64,000 nucleotides of DNA from Philhelius pedissequus (GCA_910595825.1 OU343163.1:6262001-6326000); one strand, 5' to 3'. Positions 1-12,835 are shown, counted from the stretch's first letter. Numbers and translations: made by a program. Notes: generated by a model not told the origin, from the sequence alone.

Positions 1-732
1 GATAAAATGCACGACTGGATCGCACGTACTTGCCCTTACGTTCGATCACATTGTATGCGAAAGATTCTTAATAGCAACGGCTAATTATATTTTTAAAGTG
101 TTTTTTCACTTATTTTTTTTTTTCTAAAAAATGGTATGAAAATTTTAAACATTTAATAATAAAAATTTAAAAACAAAAATTCAGAAAAAATCATCCACCC
201 GTTTTCGAAATATTGAATTTTCAAAAAAAAATGTTTTTTTTTTCAAAATCCAAAAACCTATTTTTCGAAAATTTTGAAATGCAGTATTATTTAGAATTTA
301 AAAGACATCCTGTGTACACATTCCGATCGAAATCCGTTAAGACGGTTATGTAAAAGTCGAAAATCAATAAAGTGGTTATATTTAAATTTTGGCCGAAATA
401 AAGACCCTATCTAAAGTGGCGCACATACTTTTTCTTATCAAAATCGTTAGAACCGTTTACGAGATCATTAAGATGGTAGAAAAATTTGTATGACAAGTAC
501 AGTTCCATATGGGGCTAAAACAACGATTCATAAACTATTTTAGACAATCACCTAAAACGCCTAAAACTTTTGAACATAACCGGTTCAGCCGCTTAGGCTG
601 TAGATGGTTTTACAAACAGACGGAATTGCGAGACCCACTTTTTTGTTGTTCTCTATTATCCTAATCTCAACTTTGATTAAAATCTCGAGTACGATTTTTT
701 TTTCCAAATGCAAAACTTGCCCTATAGTACCA
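1..732 (+). repeat. Family A dispersed repeat, copy 1 (cut by window edge)
   Basis: This opens with the family's diagnostic left end (AAAATGCACGACTGG followed by ATCGCACGTACTTGC). It continues through the shared landmarks CCACCCGTTTTCGAAATATT, GATCGAAATCCGTTAAG and CGGTTCAGCCGCTTAGGCTG, and ends near ACTTGCCCTATAGTACC. It matches the copies at 23930, 35578 and 51946. There is no sustained open frame, so it is a non-coding repeat. The class is not recognised. Confidence 0.85.
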
Positions 733-2455
733 GATTGATGGAATTTTTGTATATAATTTTTGGGCACCTTTAGAAGGCCAACCAATGAATCTAGTACACA
801 CAAAAATAGCAGGGTATAATTTTGTAAATTAAAAAAAAATGACATTTCAAAATTTTGTTCAAATCCAATAAATACCCCTTCATCAGAATAGAAGCAAAAA
901 AATACAAAAAAAAAAAAAAATATGGACGAGCTTCCTCCACTCAGTAACCTAACCTGCCACCGAAAAGAATGGCATCCTCCTCATCAGTTTTGTCGGTGGT
1001 CCGTCTTTTGCTTAAGTTCTATACTATAATGCCATTCTATATTATGAGTGTGTGTCCGGAGAGAGTGCTCGTATACATTATAGGTGCTTCCGCAAGAAAA
1101 AAGGATTTACGTTTTAGTGGTTTTTACGAGCACCAAGGATGGAAAAACGTATTTTTATTTTGCCTGCCTTCTCACTTTGCTTTGTGCGAATTTACGACCG
1201 ACATGCACCAACAACAGACTCGAGGCACTGGACAAAGAAAAAAAACCTACAAGCCCAGCTAAACGAAATGGTTCAAGTGGGTGGTGGTGATTGTGCGATG
1301 GCGGATGTGGTTGCGGCAAAATGGACACAAGGACAACAAGTAAAAATTAGATGACATTAACGATCTCAATGTGGAGAGCAGTCAGCGCCGCGCCACTCGC
1401 CAGTTATACGACGAGTAGTAGGACACGCATAAAACATGTTTACGATCTCAGGAAAATTCATACACACAGTTACTTATGTTTTTTTTTTGTTGTGTGTTCT
1501 GCATTATAGGATGGGGTAACTTGAGTGTTAGATGCGTAAGTATAGTTATATCGTTTTGTTTATTTTAATTTGCCTTCAGGACATCACGGATGAAATGACA
1601 AAATGCTTGTGTTTTGTAATTACAATATTTGCTCTCTTCGAAAATATGGTGTGACTTGAATAAAAGTGGTCATTAAGACGAAACCACACACACACACACA
1701 AAAAGGATTATGTTTATGATTTAAGTGGCAAATTGTGGTCTTGCAAATAAAAAAAAACGTTGTGAAACAGAATATTAACAGACTTTAAGGAGATCAATGC
1801 TTATATGGGCTTATGATTGATGTTAGGTGGTATTCTTTTGGATTTTAATGGCCGAATGTGGTAGGTACATAAATAGGGTTAAGCTTATTTTAAGACAATC
1901 TGGTGCTTACAACCGGCAATCTGTTTTTATTTTTAAAAAAAAAAGTTTTATTTTTTACCCTTTTCAAATGCTCTTCAAAAAACAAGGTAAAGCAGAATAA
2001 ATTTTGCAAATTGCGATTTCTGTCATTTTTGTTTTCATATTTGTGAGGTAATCAAAAGCAGGCCCCGTGAAACTCCTATAGAATCGTAGCGACGAGAATG
2101 TCACCAGATTTGTGTCACTGGGTCAAATTTACCTAATGGTATAGGTATGCCACATAGATACTGTGACTGGTGAGCGATATAATGAACCACGATTAAGAGG
2201 TTTTTAATTCTAGAAAGTTGTGAATTGATCTACATAATAAATTATGGAAAATTGATCTAAAAATACAGTGTGACACGCAGTTAATTCAAAATTGAAATTT
2301 TTGAAACCCAGTGGGAAATATTCAAAAAATCGAAACTGAAAAAGTAGCTTTTTCCTCAAGGAATTTTCTGGGGAATCCTTTAATGAATTTAACATGGACT
2401 TGGCCTAGGAGGTAAGTAGGTGCATCCATTCTGGATGAAAAGTTTGTAATGAAAT
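733..2455. other. Non-repetitive AT-rich stretch, no gene seen
   Basis: The open frames at 969-1354 overlap each other in different phases and have no recognisable domain. A slightly less AT-rich patch with short inverted and CA-rich motifs lies at 950-1450. I see nothing else to support. Confidence 0.5.
1685..1700. repeat. (CA)8 microsatellite
   Basis: A pure CA dinucleotide run followed by AAAAAGG. Confidence 0.9.
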
Positions 2456-2459
2456 CACC

Positions 2460-2655
2460 GGTTACATCGAATCATGAAATTCATGAGTTCATTCTCTTGG
2501 TGAAAAAACTGATGCTTGAGATCCGATGATTTAGTAAAAGAAAAAGAATATATGAAATCGTTGTGGTCTTGAAATCTTCGAGTTCATAAGTTCATTTTCT
2601 TGGTTGAAAATACAGATTCTTGAGATATAATAAATTTGTCACAGAAAAAGATCTG
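2460..2655. repeat. Imperfect tandem duplication, unit about 104 bp
   Basis: Two adjacent units share the same order of words: GAGTTCAT or AAGTTCAT, then TTCTCTTGG or TTTTCTTGG, GAAAA, CTTGAGAT, and a GAAAAAG end. CTTGAGAT recurs at about 2515 and about 2619, which gives the 104-bp period. No coding signal. Confidence 0.6.
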
Positions 2656-4322
2656 TGGACCTTCCTATTTACAAACGTATACTATGAACATCCAAAGTAT
2701 TTTTAATTAAGCATTGATTCATTTGTTAGTTGTTTACATTCATATATGTATATTATATTTTATTTTTCACAAAAAAAAAAGAAACATTTAGAACATTTTG
2801 TTGACGTATGTTCTGTATGATCACAAAATATAAATGAAATCATTCTAGAACAAATAAATCACGCCCGACAAAAAACAATAGGTAGATAGTGGCGCGAACC
2901 GAACGAGGGGAGAACCAAAAGAAGGTTACATTTTCCCATCATTTATTTTTTTGTAGAAGGTCAAAAATCTTTTTATGGAGGAAATCTTCGCCTTCGATTT
3001 TGCATTTAATTCATGCATATGAAAAATAATTGTGCATTCATTAAATTTTATTTTTGTTGTCTATTCCCTTCCTTCTTACTTGAACTAAGAAGAACATGTT
3101 ACTTAAATGACAAACTGGTGACCGGCTGCATTACCTTTCATAAGTGAAATCAATGATAATCTCTCCTGTATGACCGCTGTCATATAGGATTTCACTAAGA
3201 CATTTTTCATTGAGGAGTGAATTTCCTACTGGGAAGATGTATTTCTGGTTCGTCTATGTCTCGATTAACTCAAAAAATGAATTTATTTATTTATTTTTTT
3301 ATAATGAGCGCACACTCAAGGGTATTTTTGTAACGCCTATTATGCCAAGACACAGAGTGGAACTGGACATTAATTTTATTATTATAAAGTTTGTAAGTTT
3401 CATACAAAAAAAACTTACCCTGCACTTAGTTTACTACTATTCCATTAAATCGAACTCAGCTTACCTGAAAATAAAAAAAATAAAGTGTTTTTGAATCAAA
3501 CATTTTTAAAGAACAATTAATTTTTATGAAAATAGAAAAAAAACTCAACAAAAATGTATATTGTTTAAATTAGTTTTGATTTCCTTTTTGTATGTCCCAG
3601 TCGAAGGTTTGCTTGCCAATATTGGCAAGTTTGCAATAAGAAAACAGAAAACTTCTGTAATAAGGTCTTTCGAAACTTCAGACAAAATATTTATTTCTTA
3701 GAAAACTAACTCTTACACTTAAGAATTAAATAATTTGTTACTGAAATCGGAAATATCTTCTGGGTTACCCCGCTTGTAGTCTTTTGAATCGTCATTTATA
3801 GTCTCTAGTATATTATTTAAATTAATTTTGTTAGTTAACCAAGTCTTCATCTGGTTTCCATAACAGTAATCTCTGGGAGTCTAAAAATGATAAAAATGGG
3901 TTCAGGCGAATCAGCAGGCCGTAGTGATAGTGGATCAGCATAAGCACTAGTCTGATGGGCTCTTTTGGTAACGGAGGGCACAATTAGCTTAAGTTCAGAC
4001 TAAGACCCCTTACCAATGGTAGGTGGATTTCTATAGTAATAAAATGACGGCCTCGATTTGAAGTTTTTACTATCATAAAGCGAGGAAACTTGTTGTCTAC
4101 CATAACTGCATTATTTTTACGCATGTATTAATTCTAAATATTTAATGTGTAAATTTTAAATCTTTTATTGTGTAATTTCAAATAAAGTTTCAAAGTAAAA
4201 ATGTGTTTTTCTACACCTAAGTTGCAGTTCTTAAAATTCTGCAGCAAGTGGGCCTCCGTATAGAATGGAGTTTCGTAATTATCTTTATGATGTTATAAGC
4301 CGGCCATTGTTTTAGAACAGTA
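2656..4322. other. AT-rich unique stretch, no gene seen
   Basis: The 94-aa open frame at 3210-3494 is Lys/Ile/Phe/Tyr-rich, as expected of AT-rich noise. The stretch contains the candidate recursive splice site at about 3464. The last 100 bases may be a badly decayed upstream part of the LINE that follows. Confidence 0.4.
3458..3486 (-). other. Candidate recursive splice site (ratchet point)
   Basis: On the minus strand a T-rich tract (TTTATTTTTTTTATTT) runs into TTTTCAG|GTAAGC, so a 3' splice site is fused directly to a 5' splice site with no exon between. The junction is between 3465 and 3464. Such zero-length sites are how Drosophila-type very long introns are removed stepwise. Chance matches are possible in AT-rich DNA. 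The call gains weight from a second site at 16284 and a candidate exon at 49027-49173 on the same strand. Confidence 0.35.
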
Positions 4323-5190
4323 GTGACTTATAACTTGTGGGTGGAAAAAAATGATATCTTCACAGAGTTTCAAGTGTGCCTTAGAAAAAAATATTCAACT
4401 GTAGATAACATTCATAATCTGGCATCAATTGTTCATCTGAAGTTAGCAGAAAAAAAGAAGGTATACGCCTTTTTTGTTGATTTAAAAACTGCATTTGATA
4501 AAGTTACGCGAAAATAGCTTATCTTTAAATTGCATTCAATGGGAGTTTGGATTAAATTTGTAAATCTGATAGAAATAATATACGCAAATACTCAATCGGT
4601 AGTCTGGACAGGCAAGGAACTTTCCGAATACTTTGAGAGAATCTTTGGAGTTAAACTGGGATGTTTGCTCTCGCCATTGATTTTTGCATTATATGTAAAT
4701 GATCTGCATGATAATCTAGGAGGAGAACTTTATATCGATTCGCTCAATATAAGATTGATGATATATGCGGACGATATGGTTATTTTGGCGTATGATGTCA
4801 AGGTGTTAACGCAGATGATAACGCGACTAGAAATGCACTGACATAAATGGGGCCTAGAAATTAGCCTATCGAAATGAGAGATCATGGTGTTTAGAAATGG
4901 CGGGAGGCTGTCTAGCCAAGAAAATTGAAAATTGAATGGAGAAAACATACGTATTGTTTCCAATTACGCATACTTAGGAGTCTTACTGTCACCGAAAATG
5001 TCGCTTTCAAAGCATGTAGACAAAAGAAATAGAGCAGCGAAGAACAGTATAAACTCGACGTGGCAAAGTTTTCTGGCAAAAAGCAATATAAATCTTAGTG
5101 CACAATGGAAATTGTTTCAAGCTGTTTGTAGAGCTGTTCAGACTTATGGAGCGCAGGTTTGGGGTTTGGAATGTTTGAAGAAGTGGATAA
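4323..5190 (+). pseudogene. Non-LTR retrotransposon (LINE) reverse transcriptase, inactivated
   Basis: This encoded the RT domain of a LINE. The order of motifs is clear in a single frame: RKKYSTVDNIHNLASIV, then VYAFFVDLKTAFDKV (catalytic region A), GVKLGCLLSPLIFALYVNDL (region 4/5), MIYADDMVILA (the catalytic YADD), and YLGVLLSPKMSLSKHV. The frame from 4323 to about 5190 is shared throughout but broken by in-frame stops at 4515, 4842, 4875 and 4926. Several are explained by single substitutions (for example a Lys codon to TGA). No complete 5' endonuclease domain is visible upstream, so the copy looks 5'-truncated, as is usual for LINEs. Clade uncertain. Confidence 0.85.
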
Positions 5191-5935
5191 ATTACAACGC
5201 TATTTTTGAATCGAATCTTAAAACTACCTTCGTCTACTCCGAATTATGCACTAGCATTAGAGACAGGGGCAGAAGACGGTCATTACTATACCCTGGACCT
5301 TCACCTCAGATATGTAGAAAAACCATGTTTGAATACAGTGAAAGAAGACTACCACATCAACAAACCAAAATTCTAATAAAGAAAAAAACTGTTCTAGGTA
5401 AAATAGCTAAACAATCCTGGAAGTAGTTGGCCTGTTTTGGGATGAGAGAGACTTTGCTCATAGTGGATTTATTCAAAAAAGCTCAAATTTACTGCTCCAG
5501 CTAAGATCTGAGGGCATAAGGGAAAATGAACGCAGGGCATCCAAGAGTAGTACAAGATTCTTTAAATATCTGGATCATTCAAGGGGACAAAGTTACATCA
5601 GCGATGATTTAAAACTCAGCAAAATTACATGGATCTTTAAGGCAAGATGCGACCTAATTCTTCTAAATGGCAATAGAAATGTAGAAAAGCCAACATCCTT
5701 TTTTGTACAGTGGGCAACTTAAGGGAAGAAGAGAACATCCAATACTTCCTAGGCAGATGACCAAGCTTAAGAGAATTGAGGTTAAATAGCTTTGGGAGTG
5801 TTTCGTTAAGAGAAGTTGAAATTATCAGTATAGTCAATGGTGAAATCAGTACCGATTTTGATAAACACACATGCTATATCACTCTAGCATTACCATATCT
5901 TAATAAACTTATCAGAGAATTTAATCAGTAATAAT
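5191..5935 (+). pseudogene. C-terminal part of the same LINE, frameshifted
   Basis: It continues the RT relic after a frameshift at about 5180-5215. In other frames it reads EVDKLQRYF, LKLPSSTPNYALALETGAE and HYYTLDLHLRYVEK. Near 5700-5930 it reads EENIQYFLGR, LRELRLNSFGSVSLREVEII and LALPYLNKLIREFNQ. This matches the usual C-terminal end of LINE ORF2, including the degraded Cys/His-type ..ENI.HFL.. segment. Many stops and indels make it non-functional. The element ends near AATTACAAATAAAG at about 5960, without a clear poly-A tail. Confidence 0.7.
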
Positions 5936-6144
5936 TTTCTTAATAATTACAATTACAAATAAAGTGTAACACATTCTTGAGTAAACCTAGTTTTTTGATA
6001 TAAAGTTAAACTACCCAACAGACGACTTTTGTCATTGTCGTAAAATTTGTATTTTTTACTTGATTTAGAATTATAAGTATGAAATTGAAAATTGAAAAAA
6101 TATTTTCCAACTACTAGTGACTTATAAATATATTCCAAGGCCAA

Positions 6145-7008
6145 TTTTCGCAGTTCGAAAAAAATCGAACCCGAGACTATGATAAAATAGACATTAGGAT
6201 CATAGAGAATACAAGAAAAGTGGGTCCCGTGATTCCACTTGCTTATTATGTGCCTGTTTAAAGGACGATCTACAGCCTAAACCCTTTGAGCGATTTTATG
6301 GAAAGCAATTTTAAAGCAATTAGAAGAAAACGTCAAACTAAATTTCCAGCAACTAGTTTCCCTGTGTAAGAGGGGACGTACAAACCATTGCTTTTATGAA
6401 TGCTGCTTGTCGCCTTTCAAAATGATATTTAAAAAATATCAAAAAAAATTCATTACAAAGAAGAATATTTGCGGAAATCTTTAGAAGCCCTCAAATCTAA
6501 TAAACTGGTCGACATAAAATGTGACAAAACTCAACTTTTGGACCGGAACCCATATTGACTGCCGAAGACTGCGAGTGAATTTCTAAACAATGTGCCTCCT
6601 TTCAAAAACAATAAACAATTTTCTATATTATTTTTTCTTGGAATTACTTAAAAACATATTACTTAAATATTATAAAATCAACAGTTAATTCTTACATTTA
6701 CGCGGTTACGAAAATGCCAAAATTTTCGAAAAAAATATTTTTTTTTTGATTATTGAAAAAAAGACGATTTTTGTTTTGAAAACGAGGGGACGAGATTTTT
6801 TTAAATTATTTTTTAAAATTTATATTGTTAAATACTTTAAATTGCCATACCAACATTTTTAATTTTTTTAGAAAAAAACTAAATAAATTCTGTAAAAAGA
6901 CAACTAAGTAAATAGACTTCAAAAATAAAGTTAGTAATTTCTTTTAAGAATCTTACGTTTACGACATGATTGAACATAAGAGCAACTACGTGCGATCTAG
7001 TCGTGAAT
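6145..7008 (-). repeat. Family A dispersed repeat, copy 2
   Basis: Minus-oriented. It starts near TCGAACCCGAGACTATG, passes GTGGGTCCCGTGATTCC and GACGATCTACAGCCTAAAC, and ends with TAGATCGCACGTA in reverse complement (CTACGTGCGATCTAGTCGTG) just before TTTTATTTAATAA. The middle (about 6480-6660) is unlike other copies and may be an insertion or strongly diverged. Confidence 0.7.
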
Positions 7009-10000
7009 TTTATTTAATAAAAGTTTGACATACTACTGACGACTTCGTGCGTGTCTTCAGCAATGAGTTACTAAACTAATTCACATTGCGATCCCATTTT
7101 TACCTTCAATCTAACAGTCAGAAACAGTAATAAAAAGTAAAGGACTGAAGACTCTCCCTTTACGGGCGTCATCTTTGGTTAGGAATTCTCCTCTAAGTTC
7201 TGTATGTCTTATATGAACATCGTGATCGTCTGAGGGTAGCTAAATGTTAGGCCCAGTGAAGAGATGTGATACTTTTTCAGATGAAACTGACCCGAGGAAA
7301 AGCTGCCAAGGATGTGCCCTTAATGGTTGAAGTAATACATGAATATATAGAAATACCCTACAGCGGATTTTCTGATAAATGGAACAACTGTAAAGACAAA
7401 AGCTTTCGATCCAGTCATTTATTTTAGTTTCAACTGATTTAATTTTCATCGTAACCATTATTTACACAACCTCTGATTGTCCAATTTATTCTTTTATTGA
7501 CACTTTATAGCTGGACCAGTTTTTTTTTTTGTTCGATTAGATAAACACATTGCCCTTGTATTTCCCCCTCAGCAATTCATCCTATTCCACAAAGCAATTA
7601 AAAGCCAAAACAAATCTGACCTAAACCAGCCGCCACTACAGTATCCTATCCATTATTACCAAATGATGTTTAATTAGTGGTTAACCCGAGGATCCGTTTA
7701 AAATATTTCAAAAATATTTATACATCCCGCTCAGTATAGGTACAAGTGAAATACTCTGAAAAACAAACAAGCTAAAGGTCGCGTTAAAAAATGCAACTAA
7801 TTGCAAAACCTACCCTCACCTTCGCCGTCATACCGCCACCATATATGCAGCAGCAGAATTTTTGACCAAAAACAGCAACACCGGCACTTTTATAGGCATC
7901 GTCCAACTAAGTGACAAGTTTATATAGCATATATGGCCCTAGGACAGAAAAGGGTATATTATGAAACTATTGCCAACATGGCATGTCGCGGGCATAGCTA
8001 CAGCTATGCATCGCATAATAAACGCACTTGTCACAAATTGGCATTTAGCGCATGTCATTCACTTGTACTTACATACGAAAATTCCACATGCCCCAAAAAA
8101 CCACCCACCGCACATATTTCAACCCCTTCCTTTAAATAGTTTAAGCTTTGAATCAGCAAAGAGCAAACGATGCGTTGTAAAGGCTGTGGTAGGGGGTGGG
8201 GGAATTGGGATGAAACACGACGCACGGAGGGAAATTAAAATTTAAAGATGGGATAAGTGCAGAGGGGTTGGTGTATTATTGTTGTGTAGCCGGTTGACAG
8301 GTACAAGTTTCCACATAAAGTAATACATCGATAGTAAAACTCAGATAATGGGAATGAAAGGAATCCAGAGAGAAAGAGAGGGATATAGAGAATGTAAATT
8401 TCTATGCCAAATAACTTATGCATGCTTAAATGACTCGCATAAACATGACTTGACACAAAACATGCACCATACTTATAGTATATACATATACTCATACACT
8501 CAAACTAACACTGGCACTTAATATCTCCCCTCTCTAATAATATGTATACTAGCGCCGCAAAACCACCCCAATACATAGAGAACAACATGCGTTACAAATT
8601 ATAAATTTCACCTGTAACCAATTCCAATGTTGCTACATGAAATGCACACGATTTCCCGAGTTTTAGTTGCGAATAGGGCGGTGAGTGGGAAGGGGATAAT
8701 GCAACAACATCAAGGGGGCTATAGGACTAGCGAGAAAGATTTATTGTAGTTTTATGTACTGCACTCTCGCAAATAATACCCAATATATCTTGTCAGTTGA
8801 ATCGAGTTGGCCCCCACACATATACCTAACAAAGGGTAGGTAAATCCCCGCACTCTACACCAATCGAATCTGAACTGCAGCAGCACTTTGCATCAAGGAT
8901 TTGAGCAAACAAGACAAAAGCAATATGGTCGTCCCGTCCACCAACCATCCAACCAACCAACTAACTGGGGAGAAATGAAGTGAATGGCGCCCAACGCCAG
9001 ACCTCTTTATGTTAATTTACCCCACAATACAGCAGCGCAATGTTCTCGTCGTCGTTATGTCGGCCTGATGCTGTTGGCTTTCGTATTTGATTTGCATCAA
9101 TGATGTTTGATGTTGTTAATTGATTTCCAAAGTCGATGACAAATCGATAACAATTTACCGTGCCGTAATGTGATGACGATGCGACAAGAGGAGTCGATTC
9201 ATTGCTCCTACTACTATTTCAAATCATGTTTTGATGGTGATGGAGTATTGTCTTAGATGACAAATAATATAGATACTAGTATATCCTTTGCGCTACACCA
9301 CTCTCAAGGTAACATAACTCCTTGGCCTTTCATTTGTGAAACACAAACCGTCATCTTCGTAGGCTACGATGACGACATGGGTATTCTCTGAATATAGCTC
9401 CAAGTGCGTCCTCAAGTATAGAGAAACAAGTTATACCGAGTCCCATCTGTATATAGAGATAACTGAAACCCTATTCACTCTTATTTTGACTGACAGACTG
9501 AATGACTAGACTGACTGACTAGCTGGCTTTGCCTCAGAAGCCGCCGCCGACCGTTGGCTCTTGAGAAGATGAAGTGTTTGCACACCTCTTTGGAAATATG
9601 TCCTGCCTCAAGCAAGATACATACAACTGATTTCATTATTTCAACTTTGAGTATACAGACATGCACCATATCGCATCGGCCAGAGGATATTGTTGTGTCA
9701 GGCCAGGGTGTCCTTTTTCCCCTTAAGGCCTGTAGTGCCTGCATGCACCATTGCTATTGCTAGGGGAGAGGAGAGGTGCATTTTATTCAAATGAACTGTC
9801 GATTTATAGTATTGATTAAATTTAGCATTTAATTTAAATCGTTCTGCATATTTTTAAAGGACCTAAGGTAGGGTTTACTCCAGTGTTTAAAGCTCTACTA
9901 TTTAAACGGATGATAAAAGAGCCTTTGGGTTGTGTTTTTTGTTTGTTTTGTTTAAGTCTCGATAGCAAGTCACTTCGAACCTAATTGAGGTTAATTCCGT

Positions 10001-10494
10001 CGTTTAATTAATTTCCACTTATCACTCTGTCCAGACACTGAACCAACCAAATGTGTTAAGGACTCTGCAAAAGGATATCCCTGGCATGTGTCAGGTTAAG
10101 CATAAGATAGTCTGTGTGTTGTGGGTGAAGAATAAAACCCCAAAAGAATAACCACAAAAAGGACCACTCGTTTGGCTAGTCTAGTGAATGCATCTACAGT
10201 GTGTATCAGGAGCCCTTTAGTCTATTCATTTATTTCATGTCTTGCCGCCTCCCTGCAAATACAAAAACACGAAGAACTAAAAGAAATCCTTCAGTATAAG
10301 TATACAGAGACAGAACGGCAAGAATGACAAATTTTCAAACAAAACCCTCCAATTTACCACTCTGCCCCCTCCTCAGACACATTCCATTTAGCAAAGACAC
10401 ATCCCATACCTCGCCGGTGCTAGTTGCGATTGCGACCTTATTCTAGACATACATTCTCTCTCATACTCGATGATGTTAACTCACTCATTGTCGT

Positions 10495-10760
10495 TTTAGC
10501 ATGGCTTTAGCGGTGGTCATATATCACTGCCAAACGCCTCCGTCGGCGTCGTCGCTGTCGTCCGTTGTCGCAGCAGGACGAACGATATCAAACGTTAATC
10601 CAAATTAATTTCGTGTAATTAAAATCACCTTAAAGCCAGGTTATATTTCACTGAGTGTTTAAGTGTGTCCTTCCTGGATGCCTTGCAAGCCACTAAGTCT
10701 TCGTCGTGTGTCCTGGAATTTTGTTATATAAATGTGTGCTGGAGGTTTAAGTATATTTTT
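10495..10760. promoter_or_regulatory. Possible enhancer-like non-coding block
   Basis: A compact block of moderate GC and complex sequence. It carries GCGTCGTCGCTGTCGTCC followed by closely spaced AT-core words (AAATTAATTTCG, GTGTAATTAAAATC), which resemble homeodomain sites. No open frame runs through it. Only the words are seen; regulatory function is a guess. Confidence 0.2.
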
Positions 10761-10863
10761 TTTCAGCTCAGTTGAAAGGACGACAATGTCTGACTTTATC
10801 ATCTCCGCCCACGACACCCACTCAATACCGAAGGACACGATGCATTTTAGAAGTCTTTGGTGA
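10750..10863 (+). other. Candidate 3' splice site followed by a 25-codon ORF
   Basis: TATATTTTTTTTCAG (AG at 10765-10766) is followed by a short leader and an ATG at 10786 in a good context (GACAATG). The frame encodes 25 residues beginning MSDFIISAHDTHSIP and stops at 10861. It has no recognisable domain and no donor site was found at the end. It could be chance. Confidence 0.12.
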
Positions 10864-11149
10864 TATTCAAGCGCCGTAATTTGAATCGGGCACGCAATTC
10901 AATATCGTAACACCTGCATTTAGTCGCTGCACCACACTCTTCAAGGAGGACCACCCAATCTAAGATAAAGGGTATCGTCTCAGACCCCCGAAGCCATACG
11001 TTAAATTGTTTTTCAAGCTCGACTTATCCCAAATGGATTTTTCTTCTACGATTTACCCATTTGATAGAATTATTTGTAAGGACATAGGACGACGACAAAG
11101 CAAATTGAATGCAACCATGTCGACATTTTCTCGCTGCACCAAGTATACC

Positions 11150-11175
11150 CACACACACACACACAAACACACAAA
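11150..11175. repeat. (CA)n microsatellite, interrupted
   Basis: A CA run interrupted by AAACACACAAAAAC, followed by a GAAGAAGAAG purine stretch. Confidence 0.85.
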
Positions 11176-11800
11176 AACGAGGAAAAAGAAGAAGAAGTTA
11201 TTACCACCGCGAATTCTATAAAACATCGAATTGAAAAAGACTGATATGTAGGTGAGGTGGAGGGCGCAAGGCGAGGACTCACTGCAAGGATAAGCCAAAA
11301 TAAATAAAGAGAGAAGTGTTCGTTTTCGGTGTAAATGACGGACGACTTGCGGGGAAATACGCCGCGCGCCGTAGTTCTTTAAAAATTAGAGAAAGAGAAG
11401 TGATATCAAATCGTGAGGAAGGAAATTCCAGGTAAAAAATTGGTTTTGATATCCTAAGTTGGAAATAGCACTCGCATCGCAAGTTCTTTTTTCTTCTTTC
11501 GAATTCCACCACTTTATATGTGTGTATACACGTAGATAGATCTCTAGTCCTGGCCACACGCAGAACACACACAAAATGAAGTGTAGCGGTACAGGATTCT
11601 TTTTTTTTTAATCGGAAGTTATTTTTACGTTTCTTTGGAGGATTTCGAGTGGAACTGTTGCGTTTTATTGAATTGAGTGTGAATTTTGTATTTTTGAAAT
11701 GCACTGAAAACAAACTACAATACATTTTAATTTTAGACTAAGATTAAGAATCGAGTCAATTAGGGTGACCAGCTCAATAACTTAACTGGCACTTGAATGT

Positions 11801-12400
11801 ATTTTAACTTGCGATTATAGGTACTATAAGGCAAGTTATGCATAAAAAAATTCTTATAATCAAACATGACATTATGACCATAGAGAAGCCTAAAAAAGTG
11901 GTCGCCAAAAAATGTCAGTCTGTCCGTCTGTATGTATAACGAGCTCCAGCGTAAACGGCTTAAGCGATTACCTTCAAATTTGGTATGTGTGATTCTTTTG
12001 GCATTTTTCAGAAGGGAAATTGAAATTTTATTTTTTAGAACTAAAAATAACGGTACCTGCCATATAACCGTTAGGAAAATATTATTTTTCTCAAAAACGG
12101 CTCCAACGGTTTTGATAAAAAAAATTTCCAGAATTTTTGCCAACAAAAAAATAGCTATCATTTAATCTGAAACAAGTTTACGGGAAAGTCTATTAACGGT
12201 ATCTTTCATATAACGGTTTTTTTAATGTTTGGCTTTCTCGGTACCGGTAAATTGGATTTCTGTCAAATTTTATACCTGAAAAGATCTAAGTAGCTTTATT
12301 AATTTTGCATATCTAAATTTTGAATAGCTTTTTTTTAATTAAAATTAATTATTGAATTTTTTTTTTGAAAAATCAATATTTTTAAAACTAATCAAAAAAA
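11801..12400 (-). repeat. Family A dispersed repeat, copy 3
   Basis: This preserves the right end of the family very well: ACTTGCGATTATAG then GTACTATAAGGCAAGTTATG, which contains the inverted words ACTTGC and GCAAGT. It continues with the GTCTGTCCGTCTG segment, AACGGCTTAAGCGATT and CTCAAAAACGGCTCCAACGG. The left end of the family is missing. The translations at 11760-12165 in both strands are shadows of the repeat. Confidence 0.8.
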
Positions 12401-12739
12401 ATAATTTTAAATTTAATTTCATTTTCACATGAACATTAATAAACTCCAAAAAATTGCATACCAAAATTTCAAAAAAAAATTGTTTTCAAAAAAAACGAAA
12501 AATAAAAAACAGGATTTCATCAAAACCCTTCCTACAATTTTCGAGATACTTTTTTATAAAATGTTCATTGATCCGTGGCACATAATGGTATTCTATTCAG
12601 GTTCTTGTATGATTACATACTTGCTTTTAAAGCAGTTTTTCGTATCATTTAATGACTTTGAATGTCCAACAACAACTTGTGTGGCTAATAAAAGCGCTAG
12701 TCGTTTCAATGCAATTGATAAACAGAAAAAACCTACATT
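12401..12739. other. A/T-run sequence, probably decayed repeat
   Basis: Runs of A and T with TTTCAAAAAAAAATTG and TTTTCGAGATAC words that recall family A interior, too diverged to assign. Confidence 0.3.
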
Positions 12740-12835
12740 AAGTTGGATCTGATCATGTGGGCTTGGTGGCGTGATGCGAAGTGCGTTGGCTACTAAGCGA
12801 CTGGTCATGGTTCAATACACGATGAAGGCACAAGA
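12740..12835 (+). repeat. Possible tRNA-derived SINE head
   Basis: The segment GGTGGCGTGATGCG, then AAGTGCGTTGGCTACTAAGC, then TGGTCATGGTTCAATACACG has the layout of a tRNA-derived SINE. There is an A-box-like TGGCGTGATG, then about 30 bases, then a B-box-like GGTTCAATAC. Anticodon and acceptor stems do not fold into a true tRNA by eye, so a functional tRNA gene is unlikely. No A-tail or target duplication was located. Confidence 0.35.

Larger units (their letters stand above)
7009..11800. other. Unique, higher-complexity non-coding stretch
   Basis: About 4.8 kb without family A copies or recognisable transposons, and with a more even base composition than its surroundings. Open frames here (7933-8245, 8235-8495, 9481-9763, 11006-11725) overlap antisense partners and show no family features. 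CGTCGTCG-rich bits and TAATTA-type words occur at 9-10.8 kb. It resembles the conserved non-coding DNA around fly developmental genes, but that is inference. Confidence 0.4.

Noticed and set aside
2405..2420. GGAG|GTAAGTAGG (plus) as a donor of a host exon
   Set aside because: No acceptor, start codon context or open frame upstream supports an exon.
11279..11725. 148-codon minus-strand frame as a gene
   Set aside because: Contains Lys-rich and low-complexity parts from purine tracts, overlaps another frame, no motif.
11760..12165. Frames on both strands in family A copies as a conserved protein
   Set aside because: The same repeat gives unrelated frames in different copies, all interrupted. 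Family A shows no conserved reading frame.
12740..12835. Functional tRNA gene
   Set aside because: A- and B-box-like words are present but acceptor and anticodon stems do not form, so kept only as a possible SINE.
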